64,000 nucleotides of DNA from DATFFO01 sp963772815 (GCA_963772815.1 CAVYYV010000004.1:372001-436000), one strand, 5' to 3'; positions 1-9,396 are shown, counted from the first letter of the stretch. Numbers and translations are program-made. Notes: a model not told the origin generated them from the letters alone.

Positions 1-1
1 C

Positions 2-3000
2 CAGGTTCGGCTCCCCGAAAGTGTGATGGGCGGGTTCGCTTATCTGGCCCACCCGGCCATGCTCGATGCCGCTCTGCAGTGCGCCCTGGCGTCGACGGAG
101 CTCTCCTCTGCATACCTGCCGGTCGGTCTGGGACGGTTCCGGGCACACACAGATCTTTCCGGTTCCCTATGGGCCCTGGCGAAGCGGGTCTCGGACGAGG
201 GAGGCGGCGAGATACTCACCTTCGACGTGCTGGTCCTCGATGAGCGGGGCGCGGTGCGGGCCGAAGTCGACGGGCTCCAGCTGCGGCGCGCCTCACAGGC
301 GAGCCTGCAGCGTCTCTCACAACCCCGCATGGACGACTGGCTCTACGAAGTGGCATGGGAGCCAGTCCCGCTGGACGATGAGGCCTCGGGCCCGCCGGCG
401 GGGGCGTGGCTGGTCTTTGGCGACGGAAACGGTTTGGGCGAGTCACTCACAGAGGGGCTTCGAGCGGAAGGATCGAGGGTCGTATCCGTGACCGCGGGGG
501 CGGGCTGGTCGCAGGCGGACACCGGTAGCTGCACGATCGACTTCGCTTCGCCCGAGCATTTCCAGCGCATTGTCGCCGAGGTCAGCGAGAGAGCGGGGTC
601 GGTGGCGGGAGCGGTGTATCTGTCGGGCCTCGACGAGGAGGAGATGTCCGGTGATGCCGGCCTGCAGGCCACGGTCGGCGCCCTGTACCTACTACAAGCT
701 CTTGCCTCCGTGGGTGCTGCTGGTTCGCCTGGGCTGTGGCTCGTCACGAGAGGTGCACAATCCGTGGGCAGCGATGCCGGACTGCCTGGCCTCACCCAAT
801 CACCCCTATGGGGTCTGGGAGCCGTGGCATCTTCGGAGCACCCGGAGCTGGCATGTGTCAGGGTGGACCTGGACCCTTGGCAGGAGGGTGGGGCACGAAC
901 CGACGGCGAGCGCCTGATGGCCGAGATCGAATCGGGCTCACAAGAGAGCCAGGTGGCGTTCCGGAAGGATCAGCGTTTCGTGGCTCGCCTCATTCGCGGT
1001 GGGTTCCACGATGAGAGGGACACCCTCGAGATCCCTTCCGAGGGCGCCTACTTCCTGGATGTAGGGTCCCCGGGTCTTCTCGACAGCCTGGTTCTCCGGG
1101 AGATGCCCCGTCGGGCGCCGGCCCAGGGAGAGGTCGAGATCCAGGTGGCGGCCATAGGCCTCAACTTCAAGGACGTCCTCAAGGCGTTGGGAAAGTATCC
1201 GGTCCAGGGCAGCCCGCTGGGCGACGAGTGTGCGGGTGTCGTCACGGCCGTTGGAGAGGGTGTGACGGGAGTTGAGGTGGGCGATCGAGTGGGGGCGGTC
1301 GCCTACGGCAGCTTCCGGTCCCACGTAGTGACCCGGGCCGATCTCATCTTCCACCTGCCGAGCGGACTCGACTTCGAGAGGGCCGCCGCCTTCCCGATCA
1401 CATACCTCACTGCCGCCTACACGCTCCAACACCTCGCCCGTCTCGGGCGTGGCCAGAAGGTCCTGATTCACGCCGGAGCAGGCGGTGTCGGGTTGATGGC
1501 GGTCCACCTCGCTCAGCGGGCCGGAGCCGAAATCTTCGCCACGGCCGGCTCACCCGCAAAGCGTGCCTTTCTGCGATCACTCGGTGTACGGCACGTCATG
1601 GATTCGCGCACGCTCGACTATGTGGGCGAGGTGATGGAGCTGACAGACGGGGCAGGTGTCGACGTCGTACTCAACTCCCTGGCGGGGGACAACATCCCGG
1701 CCAGCCTTTCGCTCACCGCTCGGGGAGGCTGTTTCCTCGAAATCGGCAGGACCGGGGTTCTCGAAACCGCCGATGTGGCCGCTCGCAGGCCGGATGTCGT
1801 GTACCACCCCTTCTACCTGGGTGATGTGATCGAGTCGGACCCGGGTTTGATCCGCCAGATGCTGGCGGGGGTGCCCGAGCTGATCCTGGCGGGCGACCCT
1901 GGCCGGCTCCCCATGCGCTCGTTCCTTCTCCAGGACGCCAGGGCAGCATTCCGGTTCATGGGCCAGGCCAAGCACATGGGAAAGATCGTGGTGTCCAGCT
2001 CAGCGGTACCCGGGGGGCGCATAAGGCCTGACGGAACCTACCTGATCACCGGGGGGCTGGGGGGCATCGGCCTGGAGGTGGCCCGCTGGTTGGTGTCCCG
2101 CGGTGCCTCACACCTGGTGCTCGTGGGGCGCAGCGGTGCCCGCGGAGAGGCACGCGAGAAGGTCCGCCAGCTGGAAGAGGCAGGGGCCGAGGTCATGGTG
2201 GCCCGGGTCGACGTGTCTGATCTCGGCCAGGTTCAGCAGCTCATGGAGCGAATCGAGTCCATGCCTCCTCTGCGGGGAGTGATGCATGCCGCCGCGGTGC
2301 TCGATGATGGTGTCCTGATTCATCAGACGCGGGAGCGATTCGAGACGGTATTCGCTCCCAAGGTGGCCGGTGCTTGGCATCTGCACCAGGTCACACGTGG
2401 CCGGCCCCTGGACTTCTTCGTGCTGTTCTCGTCATGGGCGGCCCTCGTGGGGCTCCCGGGGCAGGGGAACTACGTGGCCGCGAATGCCTTCCTGGACGCG
2501 CTGGCCCACCATCGCCGGTCGCAGGGGATGGTGGCCCTGAGTGTCGATTGGGGGGCCTGGGCGAGTGTGGGGTTGGCTGCCGCCATGGACGAACGGGATC
2601 AGCGCAGGCTGTCGGACATGGGGCTGAGCTCCTTCGCTCCCGAGCTTGGAGTCGCTGCCCTGGAGAGGCTGCTCGGGGGTTCCTCCCCTCAGGTTGGGGT
2701 GTTCTCGATCGACTGGGCCAGGTACTTCGAGTTCTTCCCGGCCGCGGGCCGGTTTCCCTATCTGGGATTGCTTGCTCCCCAGGAGATGCCCTCCACGGAG
2801 CAAGATGCGCCGTTGACGCTTGCCACCGACCCCGCCCAGCGGCGCGACATGGTGGAGGCCGCCCTGACGAAGATGGCAGCTCGGGTGCTTCGCCTGCCCC
2901 TGAGCCAGATCGACGTCGACCGGCCCCTGAGCGATCTCGGGCTCGACTCTCTGATGTCCACGGAGTTCTTCGCCCAGATAGAGAAAGCCTTCGGGGCTCA

Positions 3001-3922
3001 TCTCCCGCTGGCGACCCTGATCAAGGCTCCAACCATCGCGGCCCTCACGCCTCTACTGAGCGACGTGGAAGATGAGGCCGCCGCCGTCTCCTGGGACTCC
3101 CTGGTCGAGATAGAGCCCGGGCAGGGAGAGCAGCCCGTGTTCTTCGTCCACGCCGAGGAAGGAAATGTTCTCTTCTACCGGGATCTGGCCCGCAGGCTCG
3201 GTGGTGCCACGCCCTTCTACGGTCTGCAGGCACAGGGACTGGATGGTGAGCTGGTCGAAGACCTCGACATCACCGATATGGCCGCCCACTACATCGAGGA
3301 GATTCGCTCGGTCCAGCCCCACGGGCCCTACCAGCTGGGAGGCTTCTGTCTGGGCGGAGCACTGGCCCTGGAGATGGCCCGCCAGCTCAGGGCGCAGGAC
3401 GAGGAGGTGGACGAGGTGGTCATGATCCAGACGTCCCACCACGACTACATCCGGGCTGCGGAACGGGGTGTGCGCCGGCGGATGTTCTACTCGCTCTTGG
3501 ACCGCCTGGACTACGAGAGATTCCGAATGTCTCGCTTGAATGCGAGTCAGAAGATCGCCTATCTGGGGAGTCGGGCCCGGCGGGCAGCCGTCATCTTGGG
3601 TACCAAGGTGTCCAACGTGGTCAAGCCCCTATCCGGCCGGCTGCGGCACGTGGACGCCTATTACCTCGAGGCCCTGGCGAGGTCCCACCAGGAGGCCTTC
3701 TGGCGCTACACACCGGGGACCTACGACGGTCGTGTCCTCATCGTGAGGGCGAGTCGCCAGCCACGCGGGATCGATCACGACCCCACCATGGGCTGGGCGC
3801 CCCTGCTGAAAGGCGAGACGGACGTGATCACCGTCGACGCCTACCACCAGACGATCATGGAGGATCCGCAGACGGAAGCTCTGGCAGAAGAGCTGAGGCC
3901 CTTTCTTGGGTCCGGGGCCTGA
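2..3922 (+). CDS. Modular type I polyketide synthase, C-terminal part (DH-psiKR-ER-KR-ACP-TE)
   Basis: The frame is open to the left edge, so this is the 3' part of a larger gene; KS and AT domains would lie upstream. Residues are counted from the GTG at 23. The tail of a dehydratase carries HPAMLDAALQ (catalytic Asp15). A structural ketoreductase half follows at about 108-310. An enoylreductase spans about 340-655 (GLNFKDVL, nucleotide loop AGAGGVGLMAVHLA). A ketoreductase spans about 670-860 (TGGLGGIGLEVARWL, LDD motif, catalytic Tyr in GQGNYVAAN). An acyl carrier domain has GLDSL with the phosphopantetheine Ser976. A terminal thioesterase spans about 1040-1299, with GFCLGG placing Cys1109 where most such enzymes have Ser, and His1275 in YHQT. 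The module would fully reduce its beta-keto group and release the chain. The LDD motif suggests a B-type ketoreductase. The product cannot be predicted from this part. Confidence 0.95.
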   Translation, partial: QVRLPESVMGGFAYLAHPAMLDAALQCALASTELSSAYLPVGLGRFRAHTDLSGSLWALAKRVSDEGGGEILTFDVLVLDERGAVRAEVDGLQLRRASQASLQRLSQPRMDDWLYEVAWEPVPLDDEASGPPAGAWLVFGDGNGLGESLTEGLRAEGSRVVSVTAGAGWSQADTGSCTIDFASPEHFQRIVAEVSERAGSVAGAVYLSGLDEEEMSGDAGLQATVGALYLLQALASVGAAGSPGLWLVTRGAQSVGSDAGLPGLTQSPLWGLGAVASSEHPELACVRVDLDPWQEGGARTDGERLMAEIESGSQESQVAFRKDQRFVARLIRGGFHDERDTLEIPSEGAYFLDVGSPGLLDSLVLREMPRRAPAQGEVEIQVAAIGLNFKDVLKALGKYPVQGSPLGDECAGVVTAVGEGVTGVEVGDRVGAVAYGSFRSHVVTRADLIFHLPSGLDFERAAAFPITYLTAAYTLQHLARLGRGQKVLIHAGAGGVGLMAVHLAQRAGAEIFATAGSPAKRAFLRSLGVRHVMDSRTLDYVGEVMELTDGAGVDVVLNSLAGDNIPASLSLTARGGCFLEIGRTGVLETADVAARRPDVVYHPFYLGDVIESDPGLIRQMLAGVPELILAGDPGRLPMRSFLLQDARAAFRFMGQAKHMGKIVVSSSAVPGGRIRPDGTYLITGGLGGIGLEVARWLVSRGASHLVLVGRSGARGEAREKVRQLEEAGAEVMVARVDVSDLGQVQQLMERIESMPPLRGVMHAAAVLDDGVLIHQTRERFETVFAPKVAGAWHLHQVTRGRPLDFFVLFSSWAALVGLPGQGNYVAANAFLDALAHHRRSQGMVALSVDWGAWASVGLAAAMDERDQRRLSDMGLSSFAPELGVAALERLLGGSSPQVGVFSIDWARYFEFFPAAGRFPYLGLLAPQEMPSTEQDAPLTLATDPAQRRDMVEAALTKMAARVLRLPLSQIDVDRPLSDLGLDSLMSTEFFAQIEKAFGAHLPLATLIKAPTIAALTPLLSDVEDEAAAVSWDSLVEIEPGQGEQPVFFVHAEEGNVLFYRDLARRLGGATPFYGLQAQGLDGELVEDLDITDMAAHYIEEIRSVQPHGPYQLGGFCLGGALALEMARQLRAQDEEVDEVVMIQTSHHDYIRAAERGVRRRMFYSLLDRLDYERFRMSRLNASQKIAYLGSRARRAAVILGTKVSNVVKPLSGRLRHVDAYYLEALARSHQEAFWRYTPGTYDGRVLIVRASRQPRGIDHDPTMGWAPLLKGETDVITVDAYHQTIMEDPQTEALAEELRPFLGSGA

Positions 3923-3992
3923 CCCCGCCGGTTGCAGCCTCATCATCCGATCCCTCGGCCTGTCCCCGGGTCCGGTTTAACCTCGAACGACG

Positions 3993-4358
3993 ATGTCCAC
4001 CGCTCATCTGTACCTGGCCTGGACGGCCGTCGTCGTCGACGGCTTGGTGGGTCTATGGGGGACCTGGCTTGGGATCGCGCGCAAGGCACCGAAACGGTTC
4101 TTCTGGGTCGGGGTGGGTATCGGCTCGTCACTGATGCTGGCGGAAGTGGGGCTCGGCGTGTACCTGTCTTCGGTCTCGTCGGCTAGTGCCGGTGATCAGC
4201 ACGTCTTCTACGGCATCGTTGTGGCCTTCGTGTTCGCCTTCGCCTACATCTACCGGGCGCAGCTGGCCCGGCGCCCGGCGCTCTACTACGGGCTCTTCTT
4301 CCTGTTCGTCATGGGCCTCGGTCTGCGGGCGATCGTCACGTTCGGCCATGATTTCTGA
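3993..4358 (+). CDS. Small integral membrane protein of unknown function
   Basis: A 121-residue protein with about four hydrophobic segments (near residues 5-25, 37-58, 68-87 and 95-115) and short polar loops, ending in a histidine-bearing tail (TFGHDF). I do not recognise a family. It begins 70 bases after the polyketide synthase stop and ends 28 bases before fabI on the same strand, so the three could be co-transcribed. No signal peptide separate from the first membrane segment is seen. The coding frame is supported by its hydrophobic periodicity and GC-rich codon use. Function is unknown. Confidence 0.7.
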   Translation: MSTAHLYLAWTAVVVDGLVGLWGTWLGIARKAPKRFFWVGVGIGSSLMLAEVGLGVYLSSVSSASAGDQHVFYGIVVAFVFAFAYIYRAQLARRPALYYGLFFLFVMGLGLRAIVTFGHDF

Positions 4359-4386
4359 CAAGATCTGAGTCCCAGAGGAGGAATCG

Positions 4387-5175
4387 ATGCTGCTGGAAGA
4401 CAAGAAACTGCTCATCACCGGGGTGTTGACCGACGACTCGATCGCCTGGCATGTGGCGCGTGTGGCCCAGGAACAGGGAGCGGAGCTGGTCTGCACCGGG
4501 TTCGGTCGCGGGCTCCGTCTGACCGAGAGGTCGGTCCAGCGCCTTCCCCATCCGACCGACGTCCTGGAGCTGGATATCAACGACCCCCAACAGGTGGATG
4601 CGGTGATGGGCAATCTCGAGCAACGCTGGGGGAAGGTCGACGGGGCTCTGCACGCCATCGCATTCGCCCCGCCCGATGCCCTAGGGGGAAATTTCCTGAA
4701 CACAGCGCCCGAATCCGCCTCGACTGCCTTCGTGACGTCCGCCTTCTCGCTGAAGACCCTGGCCGTCGCCTTGCGCCCATTGCTCGAGCAGGCCGGAGGC
4801 GGTGGAATCGTCACCCTCGACTTCGACAACACCCAGGCCTGGCCGGCCTACGACTGGATGGGGGTGGCGAAGTCGGCCCTGGAGTCGGTGACCCGCTACC
4901 TGGCCCGGGATCTAGGCCCGTCGAAGATCCGGGTCAACGCCGTTTCCGCCGGTCCGTTGGGAACGGTGGCGGCCAAGTCGATCCCGGGGTTCGAGGCTTT
5001 CGACCGGGTGTGGTCACGCCGTGCACCGCTGGGATGGGATCCATCCAACCCCGACGCGGTCGCTCGCATGATCTGCGTCCTGATGTCGGATTGGGCTCCG
5101 ATGACTTCGGGCGAGATCGTGCACGTGGACGGGGGGTTCCACGCCATGGCCGTTGGCCTCAAGGAGTCGGACTGA
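4387..5175 (+). CDS. fabI: Enoyl-[acyl-carrier-protein] reductase (NADH), FabI/InhA type
   Basis: Catalyses the last reduction of each fatty-acid elongation round in the cytoplasm. The 262-residue length fits the family. The N-terminus KKLLITGVLTDDSIAWHVA is the divergent InhA-like nucleotide-binding motif. The active site is Tyr155-x6-Lys162 in YDWMGVAK, the FabI spacing rather than the Y-x3-K of ordinary short-chain dehydrogenases. NAVSAGPLGTVAAKSIPGF is the InhA-like substrate-loop region. The start is set by a strong Shine-Dalgarno (AGAGGAGG, 4374-4381) five bases before the ATG. Its last 17 bases overlap the convergent histidine kinase gene. Position next to a polyketide synthase could mean a pathway role or a spare target enzyme, but a housekeeping role is the default reading. 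Confidence 0.92.
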   Translation: MLLEDKKLLITGVLTDDSIAWHVARVAQEQGAELVCTGFGRGLRLTERSVQRLPHPTDVLELDINDPQQVDAVMGNLEQRWGKVDGALHAIAFAPPDALGGNFLNTAPESASTAFVTSAFSLKTLAVALRPLLEQAGGGGIVTLDFDNTQAWPAYDWMGVAKSALESVTRYLARDLGPSKIRVNAVSAGPLGTVAAKSIPGFEAFDRVWSRRAPLGWDPSNPDAVARMICVLMSDWAPMTSGEIVHVDGGFHAMAVGLKESD

Positions 5176-6913
5176 CGGTCTGGGCAGAGGGGAGGTCGAT
5201 GATGAAGGTGGCTCCTCCTCCCGGGGTCTCGTCGACGTCGGCCCGTCCGCCCATCACCTCGGCCAGGCTGCGTACGATCGAAAGGCCCAGCCCGGTTCCT
5301 CCCACCGAACGAGTCTGGGATGCCTCGATCTGAGTGAAACGCTCGAACACCCGCTCCCGCTGATCCGGTGGGATGCCCGGGCCATGGTCGATCAAGCGGA
5401 GCTGCGCGGTGTTGCTCCACATGGAGGCGCTCAGCTCGACAGGGCTGCCCGGTGCGTATTTGACGGCGTTCTCCAGCAGGTTGATCAGGATCCGCTCCAG
5501 GTGATCGCGGTCGGCCTTCACGGCGAGGTCGTCGGGGTGCACCTCGACCTTGACCACATCGCCCAGGCTGAGCGCCTCGACCACGTGCTCGATGGTGGCG
5601 GCCAGCGGCACCGTCTCGATGTTGAAGGGTATCGCTTCCCGGTCGATGCGGGAGACCATCAAGAGGTCCTCGATGAGTCTCTGTAGCCTGCCCGCCTGGC
5701 GGCGGGCGGTGATGATCAGCTCCCTGGCGGTGTTCGCCTCGGGTGCCAGCTCGGGCCGGTTCACGGTATCGAGAGAGCCGATGATCGAGGTCAGTGGCGT
5801 CCGCAGCTCATGGCTGACCACGGACACGAAGTCGGTCTTCATCTGGGCGACTTCCTCGAGACGGCGAGTCATCTCGGTCTGTGCCTCATAACGCCCGATT
5901 TGAGATAGCACCAAGGCGGCCGGGGCTGCCAAGGAAGCGAGCTGCTCGAGCTGCTCGGGGGCGAAGGCTCCCCGGGTGGAGTCGCCCACCGCTATCACAC
6001 CCACGGAGAACTGCTCAACCCGCAGGGGCGCCACCATTGCCTGCTCGAGGCCCAGGTCGGCCAACAGGCCGTGGGCAAGCGAGTTGGGGTTGACGTGGTC
6101 GACCAGGGTGGCCCGGCCCGAGCGGAACACCTGTGGGAGAAGACCGGCATCGGCCACGCGGATTCGAGTGGGACCTATGTCGAGATTGAGCCCGCTCACC
6201 CAGATCGGGCTCATCACGTCCAGGCTGTGGTATTCGGGGACGTAGAGGAGCACGACCCCGACCTGTGCGTCGAGGTAACGGCAAATCGTCCCCACCAGTT
6301 GGGGAAGCACCTCGGACAACGAGTCGCCCCTCGACAGGGTGGCCATCACCGCGTACAGGCGCTCGAAATCGATCCGCTGCCGTTGAAGCTGCTCGAGTCG
6401 CTGCTCGCTGCGCGCCACGGCCCGCTCGAATTCACTGCCCAGAAGGGCGGTGGCGAGGGCGACGGTCGCAAGCGAGATCACCGGCACGATGACAGACGTC
6501 AGGGCGTCGGCAATGCCGGCCAGGACGCTGCTGATGGCCAGGATCGATGTAGCCAGAATCGTCACGAAGAGATGCTTGGGCCTCTCCAGCACGAGTCCCG
6601 ACAAAGCGACGACGCCGAAGAACAGTGGCTGAGTGACCAGGTGCAGCTCCGGCACGGTGGCAATCACTCCCACCGCCATCGTCACGGAGACGATCCACGC
6701 CCAGGCGGCCCAGTTGGCGTGGGTGCGAGCCATCAGGGATTCCCAGTCGACTATGGCCGACACCACCAACAGGAGAGACACGAGCACGATCGGTACCAGA
6801 AATCGGTTGTCCTGGAATACGGACTCACGCACCGCCTGGAAGCCCAAGACGATCACCACCACCCAGCCGAGGGCGATGGAGCGCCGCTGCACCGATGCCC
6901 GGAATCGGCTCAT
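5159..6913 (-). CDS. Membrane-bound sensor histidine kinase with GAF domain (orphan)
   Basis: The N-terminal part has about five to six hydrophobic segments and is followed by a GAF-like domain, a dimerisation/phosphoacceptor helix and an ATPase domain. The phosphoacceptor is His368 in SVVSHELRTPL. The N box is INLLENAVKYAPG, the G1 box DHGPGIP and the G2 box GGTGLGLSIV. The chosen ATG at 6913 has a GAAGGA ribosome site just upstream. In-frame ATGs at 6955 and 6997 are possible, but the latter would leave only 14 bases to the divergent hydrolase gene. No response regulator adjoins it, so its partner must lie elsewhere. The 3' end overlaps fabI by 17 bases. The signal is unknown. Confidence 0.9.
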   Translation of the reverse strand: MSRFRASVQRRSIALGWVVVIVLGFQAVRESVFQDNRFLVPIVLVSLLLVVSAIVDWESLMARTHANWAAWAWIVSVTMAVGVIATVPELHLVTQPLFFGVVALSGLVLERPKHLFVTILATSILAISSVLAGIADALTSVIVPVISLATVALATALLGSEFERAVARSEQRLEQLQRQRIDFERLYAVMATLSRGDSLSEVLPQLVGTICRYLDAQVGVVLLYVPEYHSLDVMSPIWVSGLNLDIGPTRIRVADAGLLPQVFRSGRATLVDHVNPNSLAHGLLADLGLEQAMVAPLRVEQFSVGVIAVGDSTRGAFAPEQLEQLASLAAPAALVLSQIGRYEAQTEMTRRLEEVAQMKTDFVSVVSHELRTPLTSIIGSLDTVNRPELAPEANTARELIITARRQAGRLQRLIEDLLMVSRIDREAIPFNIETVPLAATIEHVVEALSLGDVVKVEVHPDDLAVKADRDHLERILINLLENAVKYAPGSPVELSASMWSNTAQLRLIDHGPGIPPDQRERVFERFTQIEASQTRSVGGTGLGLSIVRSLAEVMGGRADVDETPGGGATFIIDLPSAQTVSPTP

Positions 6914-7011
6914 CGATCCTTCGGCTGCCTCGGGGAGGGGGGTGGTCACGGTCATGGACTGGTGGACAGTATTCTCGCATTTCTGCCCATTCTCCATAGG
7001 TTCTCTGCGTC

Positions 7012-7770
7012 ATGCCCCTGATCTCCATCGCCGACGGTGCGCTTTTTGCGCATCGCTACGGGACCGGCCCTCCCCGGATCCTCGCCCTGCCTGGGTGGGC
7101 TCGAAGAGGGTCCGACTTCGCCTCTGCCCTGGCAGATCTGGATGCGGTGGCGCTCGATCTGCCGGGTTTTGGTGCCTCTCCGGCTCCGCATGAGCCGATC
7201 GGCGCCCACGGCTACGCCGGCCTGATAGCGCCCGCCCTGGACCTGTTCGATCGGCCCCCGGTGCTGGTCGGGCATTCTTTCGGGGGACGGGTGGCCGTGG
7301 CCCTGGAGGCGGATCACCCGGGCACGGCGTCCGCTCTGGTGCTGGCGGGGGTCCCCTTGCTGCGCTCGAGTCGCGATCCCAGGAGGCCCGCTCTGGCGTA
7401 CCGGGCGCTTCGGGCCGCCCACCGCTTGGGAGTTCTTTCCGACGAGCGGCTGGAGCGTGAGCGGCGACGGCGCGGGTCCGCCGACTACCGGGCCGTCAGC
7501 GGGATCATGCGTGATGTCCTGGTGACGGCGGTGAACGAGTCATACGAGGAAGAGTTGGCACGTCTCGGCGTCCCGGTGTACCTGTTGTGGGGGGAGGAGG
7601 ACCTTGAGGTCCCGGTGGGCGTGGCCCGGCGGGCGGCGGACGTGATCGCCGAGGCGGGCGGGCATGCCCGCCTCGAGGTACTGGCCGGTGTGGGGCATCT
7701 GCTGCCCCTGTCCGATCCCGCGGCCCTGAAGAGGGCGGTCGTTCAGGTGGTGCACGAGGTGGGGGGTTGA
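7012..7770 (+). CDS. Alpha/beta-fold hydrolase
   Basis: A 252-residue alpha/beta hydrolase. The nucleophile elbow is GHSFGG (Ser89), the catalytic His is probably His229 in GVGHLLPL, and the acid is likely the Asp/Glu in LLWGEEDLEVP. The oxyanion region is the early segment around ALPGWARRG. No signal peptide is visible, so it is probably cytoplasmic. Its TGA overlaps the TTG start of the MurF-like gene, so the two are translationally coupled. This suggests a shared pathway, with an ester, thioester or amide of envelope precursors as a possible substrate, though that is inference. The start ATG has no clear ribosome site, so the message may be leaderless. Confidence 0.85.
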   Translation: MPLISIADGALFAHRYGTGPPRILALPGWARRGSDFASALADLDAVALDLPGFGASPAPHEPIGAHGYAGLIAPALDLFDRPPVLVGHSFGGRVAVALEADHPGTASALVLAGVPLLRSSRDPRRPALAYRALRAAHRLGVLSDERLERERRRRGSADYRAVSGIMRDVLVTAVNESYEEELARLGVPVYLLWGEEDLEVPVGVARRAADVIAEAGGHARLEVLAGVGHLLPLSDPAALKRAVVQVVHEVGG

Positions 7771-9266
7771 ACGTCGTGGGGTGGGTCGTCGTGACCGCCC
7801 TGCTGACGGGGGCGTCAGTCATGGCCGGACTGCGGTGGCTGCGGGTCGGCCAGCGGGAGCACTATCTGGCCGGGTCCGTGACCCGATTCGCCCGGCGCTG
7901 GTGGTTCCTGTCGCCGCCGGCGATGGGCCTGGCCTTGGTGGCGATCGCAGCAACGGTCCTCACCTGGTGGTGGTGGCCCGCCGCGGCCGTGGTCGCGGTC
8001 GTGGTCGGAACGGGACCGCCCGGCCTGGGGATCAGGGGTAGCACCTCACCATTGACGTGGACCGCCCGGCTGCGTCGACTGGCGATGGTGGTCTCCCTCC
8101 TGGTGGCGGCGGCACTGACCGTAGGGGTGATGGTCACGCCGCTGATCGCCGTCCTGGGCGTGCTGCTTCTGCCCGTTGTGGTCGACGTTGGTCTGGGCGT
8201 GCTGGCTCCATGGGAGCGGCGAGCCGGGCGGGTGTGGGTCGACAGAGCCGCCACCGCACTGCACACCTCCGGCGCCACCGTCGTGGCGATCACGGGGTCA
8301 TATGGCAAGACCACAACCAAGGGTTACGTCGCCCATCTGCTCTCCCCGCAGAGGCGGGTCCTGGCCAGCCCCGCATCCTTCAACAACCGCATGGGTTTGG
8401 CCCGGGCCGTCAACGAGCACCTGAGTGGGGGTATCGACGTCTTCGTGGCGGAGATGGGGACCTACGGGCCCGGTGAGATAGCGGATCTGTGCACCTGGAT
8501 CCCCCCCGACGTTTCCGTCATAACGGCCATCGGGCCCGTGCACCTGGAGAGATTCGGCAGCGAAGACACCATCGTGGAGGCGAAATCGGAGATCCTGGCC
8601 GGACAGGCGACGGCTGTACTGAATGTCGACGATTCTCGTCTGGCCGCGCTGGCCGATGTCCACGAAGCTCAGAGGCGGGTCGTGAGGGTGGGCGAGCGGG
8701 GTCGAGAAGTGATCATCGATGACGGGGTGGTCCGGGTCGACGGACGGCCTCTGGGGGAATTCCCCCCCACCGCTCATCCCACGAACGTCGCTTGCGCTGT
8801 GGGAGTGGTCGTGGCGCTGGGGATCGATCCGGACTCGGTGCGTGACCGGTTGGCAACCCTCCCCGAGCCCGAGCACCGTCGGACGCTCTTGACGGGGACG
8901 ACCGGTGCCGCGGTCATCGACGACACGTTCAACTCCAACCCGGCCGGGGCGGAGTCGGCGCTGGCCCTCCTCGGTGACATCAGGGGGGAGGGGAAGAGCG
9001 TGGTGGTTACGCCGGGGATGGTGGAGCTGGGAAGCCGTCAGGTCCCGGAGAACCGCGCATTCGGCGCCCGCGCGGCTCAACACGCTGACGTGCTCGTGGT
9101 GGTCGGCCGCACCAATCGGCGGGCTTTGATCGCCGGGGCGGCCGGTGGCAGGGCCCTGGTGATGACCGTGCCGGACCGGGCCACGGCGGTGTCATGGGTG
9201 AGGGACAACCTGGGACCAGGTGATGCGGTGCTGTACGAGAACGACCTTCCCGACCACTACCCCTGA
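7767..9266 (+). CDS. Membrane-embedded MurF-like Mur ligase
   Basis: The 499-residue protein joins an N-terminal membrane region to a Mur ligase core. About five hydrophobic segments (near 3-22, 50-68, 70-83, 105-125 and 126-148) occupy the place of the usual MurF UDP-substrate domain. The ATPase core starts with TGSYGKTTTK (Lys181). It continues with FNNRMGLARAVNEHL, VAEMGTYGPGEI, HLERFGSEDTIVEAKSEI (the modified-Lys region) and DDTFNSNPAG, then a C-terminal domain with GMVELGSRQVPENRAFG. These match MurF, which adds D-Ala-D-Ala to the muramyl tripeptide, more than MurC, D or E. Starts at GTG 7776 or later are possible instead of TTG 7767. It is coupled to the hydrolase upstream and lies 130 bases before ddl. 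A membrane-bound acceptor such as a lipid-linked precursor is inferred. Confidence 0.85.
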   Translation: MNVVGWVVVTALLTGASVMAGLRWLRVGQREHYLAGSVTRFARRWWFLSPPAMGLALVAIAATVLTWWWWPAAAVVAVVVGTGPPGLGIRGSTSPLTWTARLRRLAMVVSLLVAAALTVGVMVTPLIAVLGVLLLPVVVDVGLGVLAPWERRAGRVWVDRAATALHTSGATVVAITGSYGKTTTKGYVAHLLSPQRRVLASPASFNNRMGLARAVNEHLSGGIDVFVAEMGTYGPGEIADLCTWIPPDVSVITAIGPVHLERFGSEDTIVEAKSEILAGQATAVLNVDDSRLAALADVHEAQRRVVRVGERGREVIIDDGVVRVDGRPLGEFPPTAHPTNVACAVGVVVALGIDPDSVRDRLATLPEPEHRRTLLTGTTGAAVIDDTFNSNPAGAESALALLGDIRGEGKSVVVTPGMVELGSRQVPENRAFGARAAQHADVLVVVGRTNRRALIAGAAGGRALVMTVPDRATAVSWVRDNLGPGDAVLYENDLPDHYP

Positions 9267-9396
9267 CCGGCAATCACCACCCCAACGGAGTCACATCGCA
9301 TAGCGGGGTGGGGATGGCCGGCAGCGCGACGCGGCCGGCGGGCCCTCCGGGGAGAATCCCCGATGTGCATGGGCCACGCGGCGTACCATTCCCGCC

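Noticed and set aside
6071..7021. 316-codon plus-strand frame opposite the histidine kinase
   Set aside because: His/Gly/Asp-rich shadow of the kinase gene; no family match.
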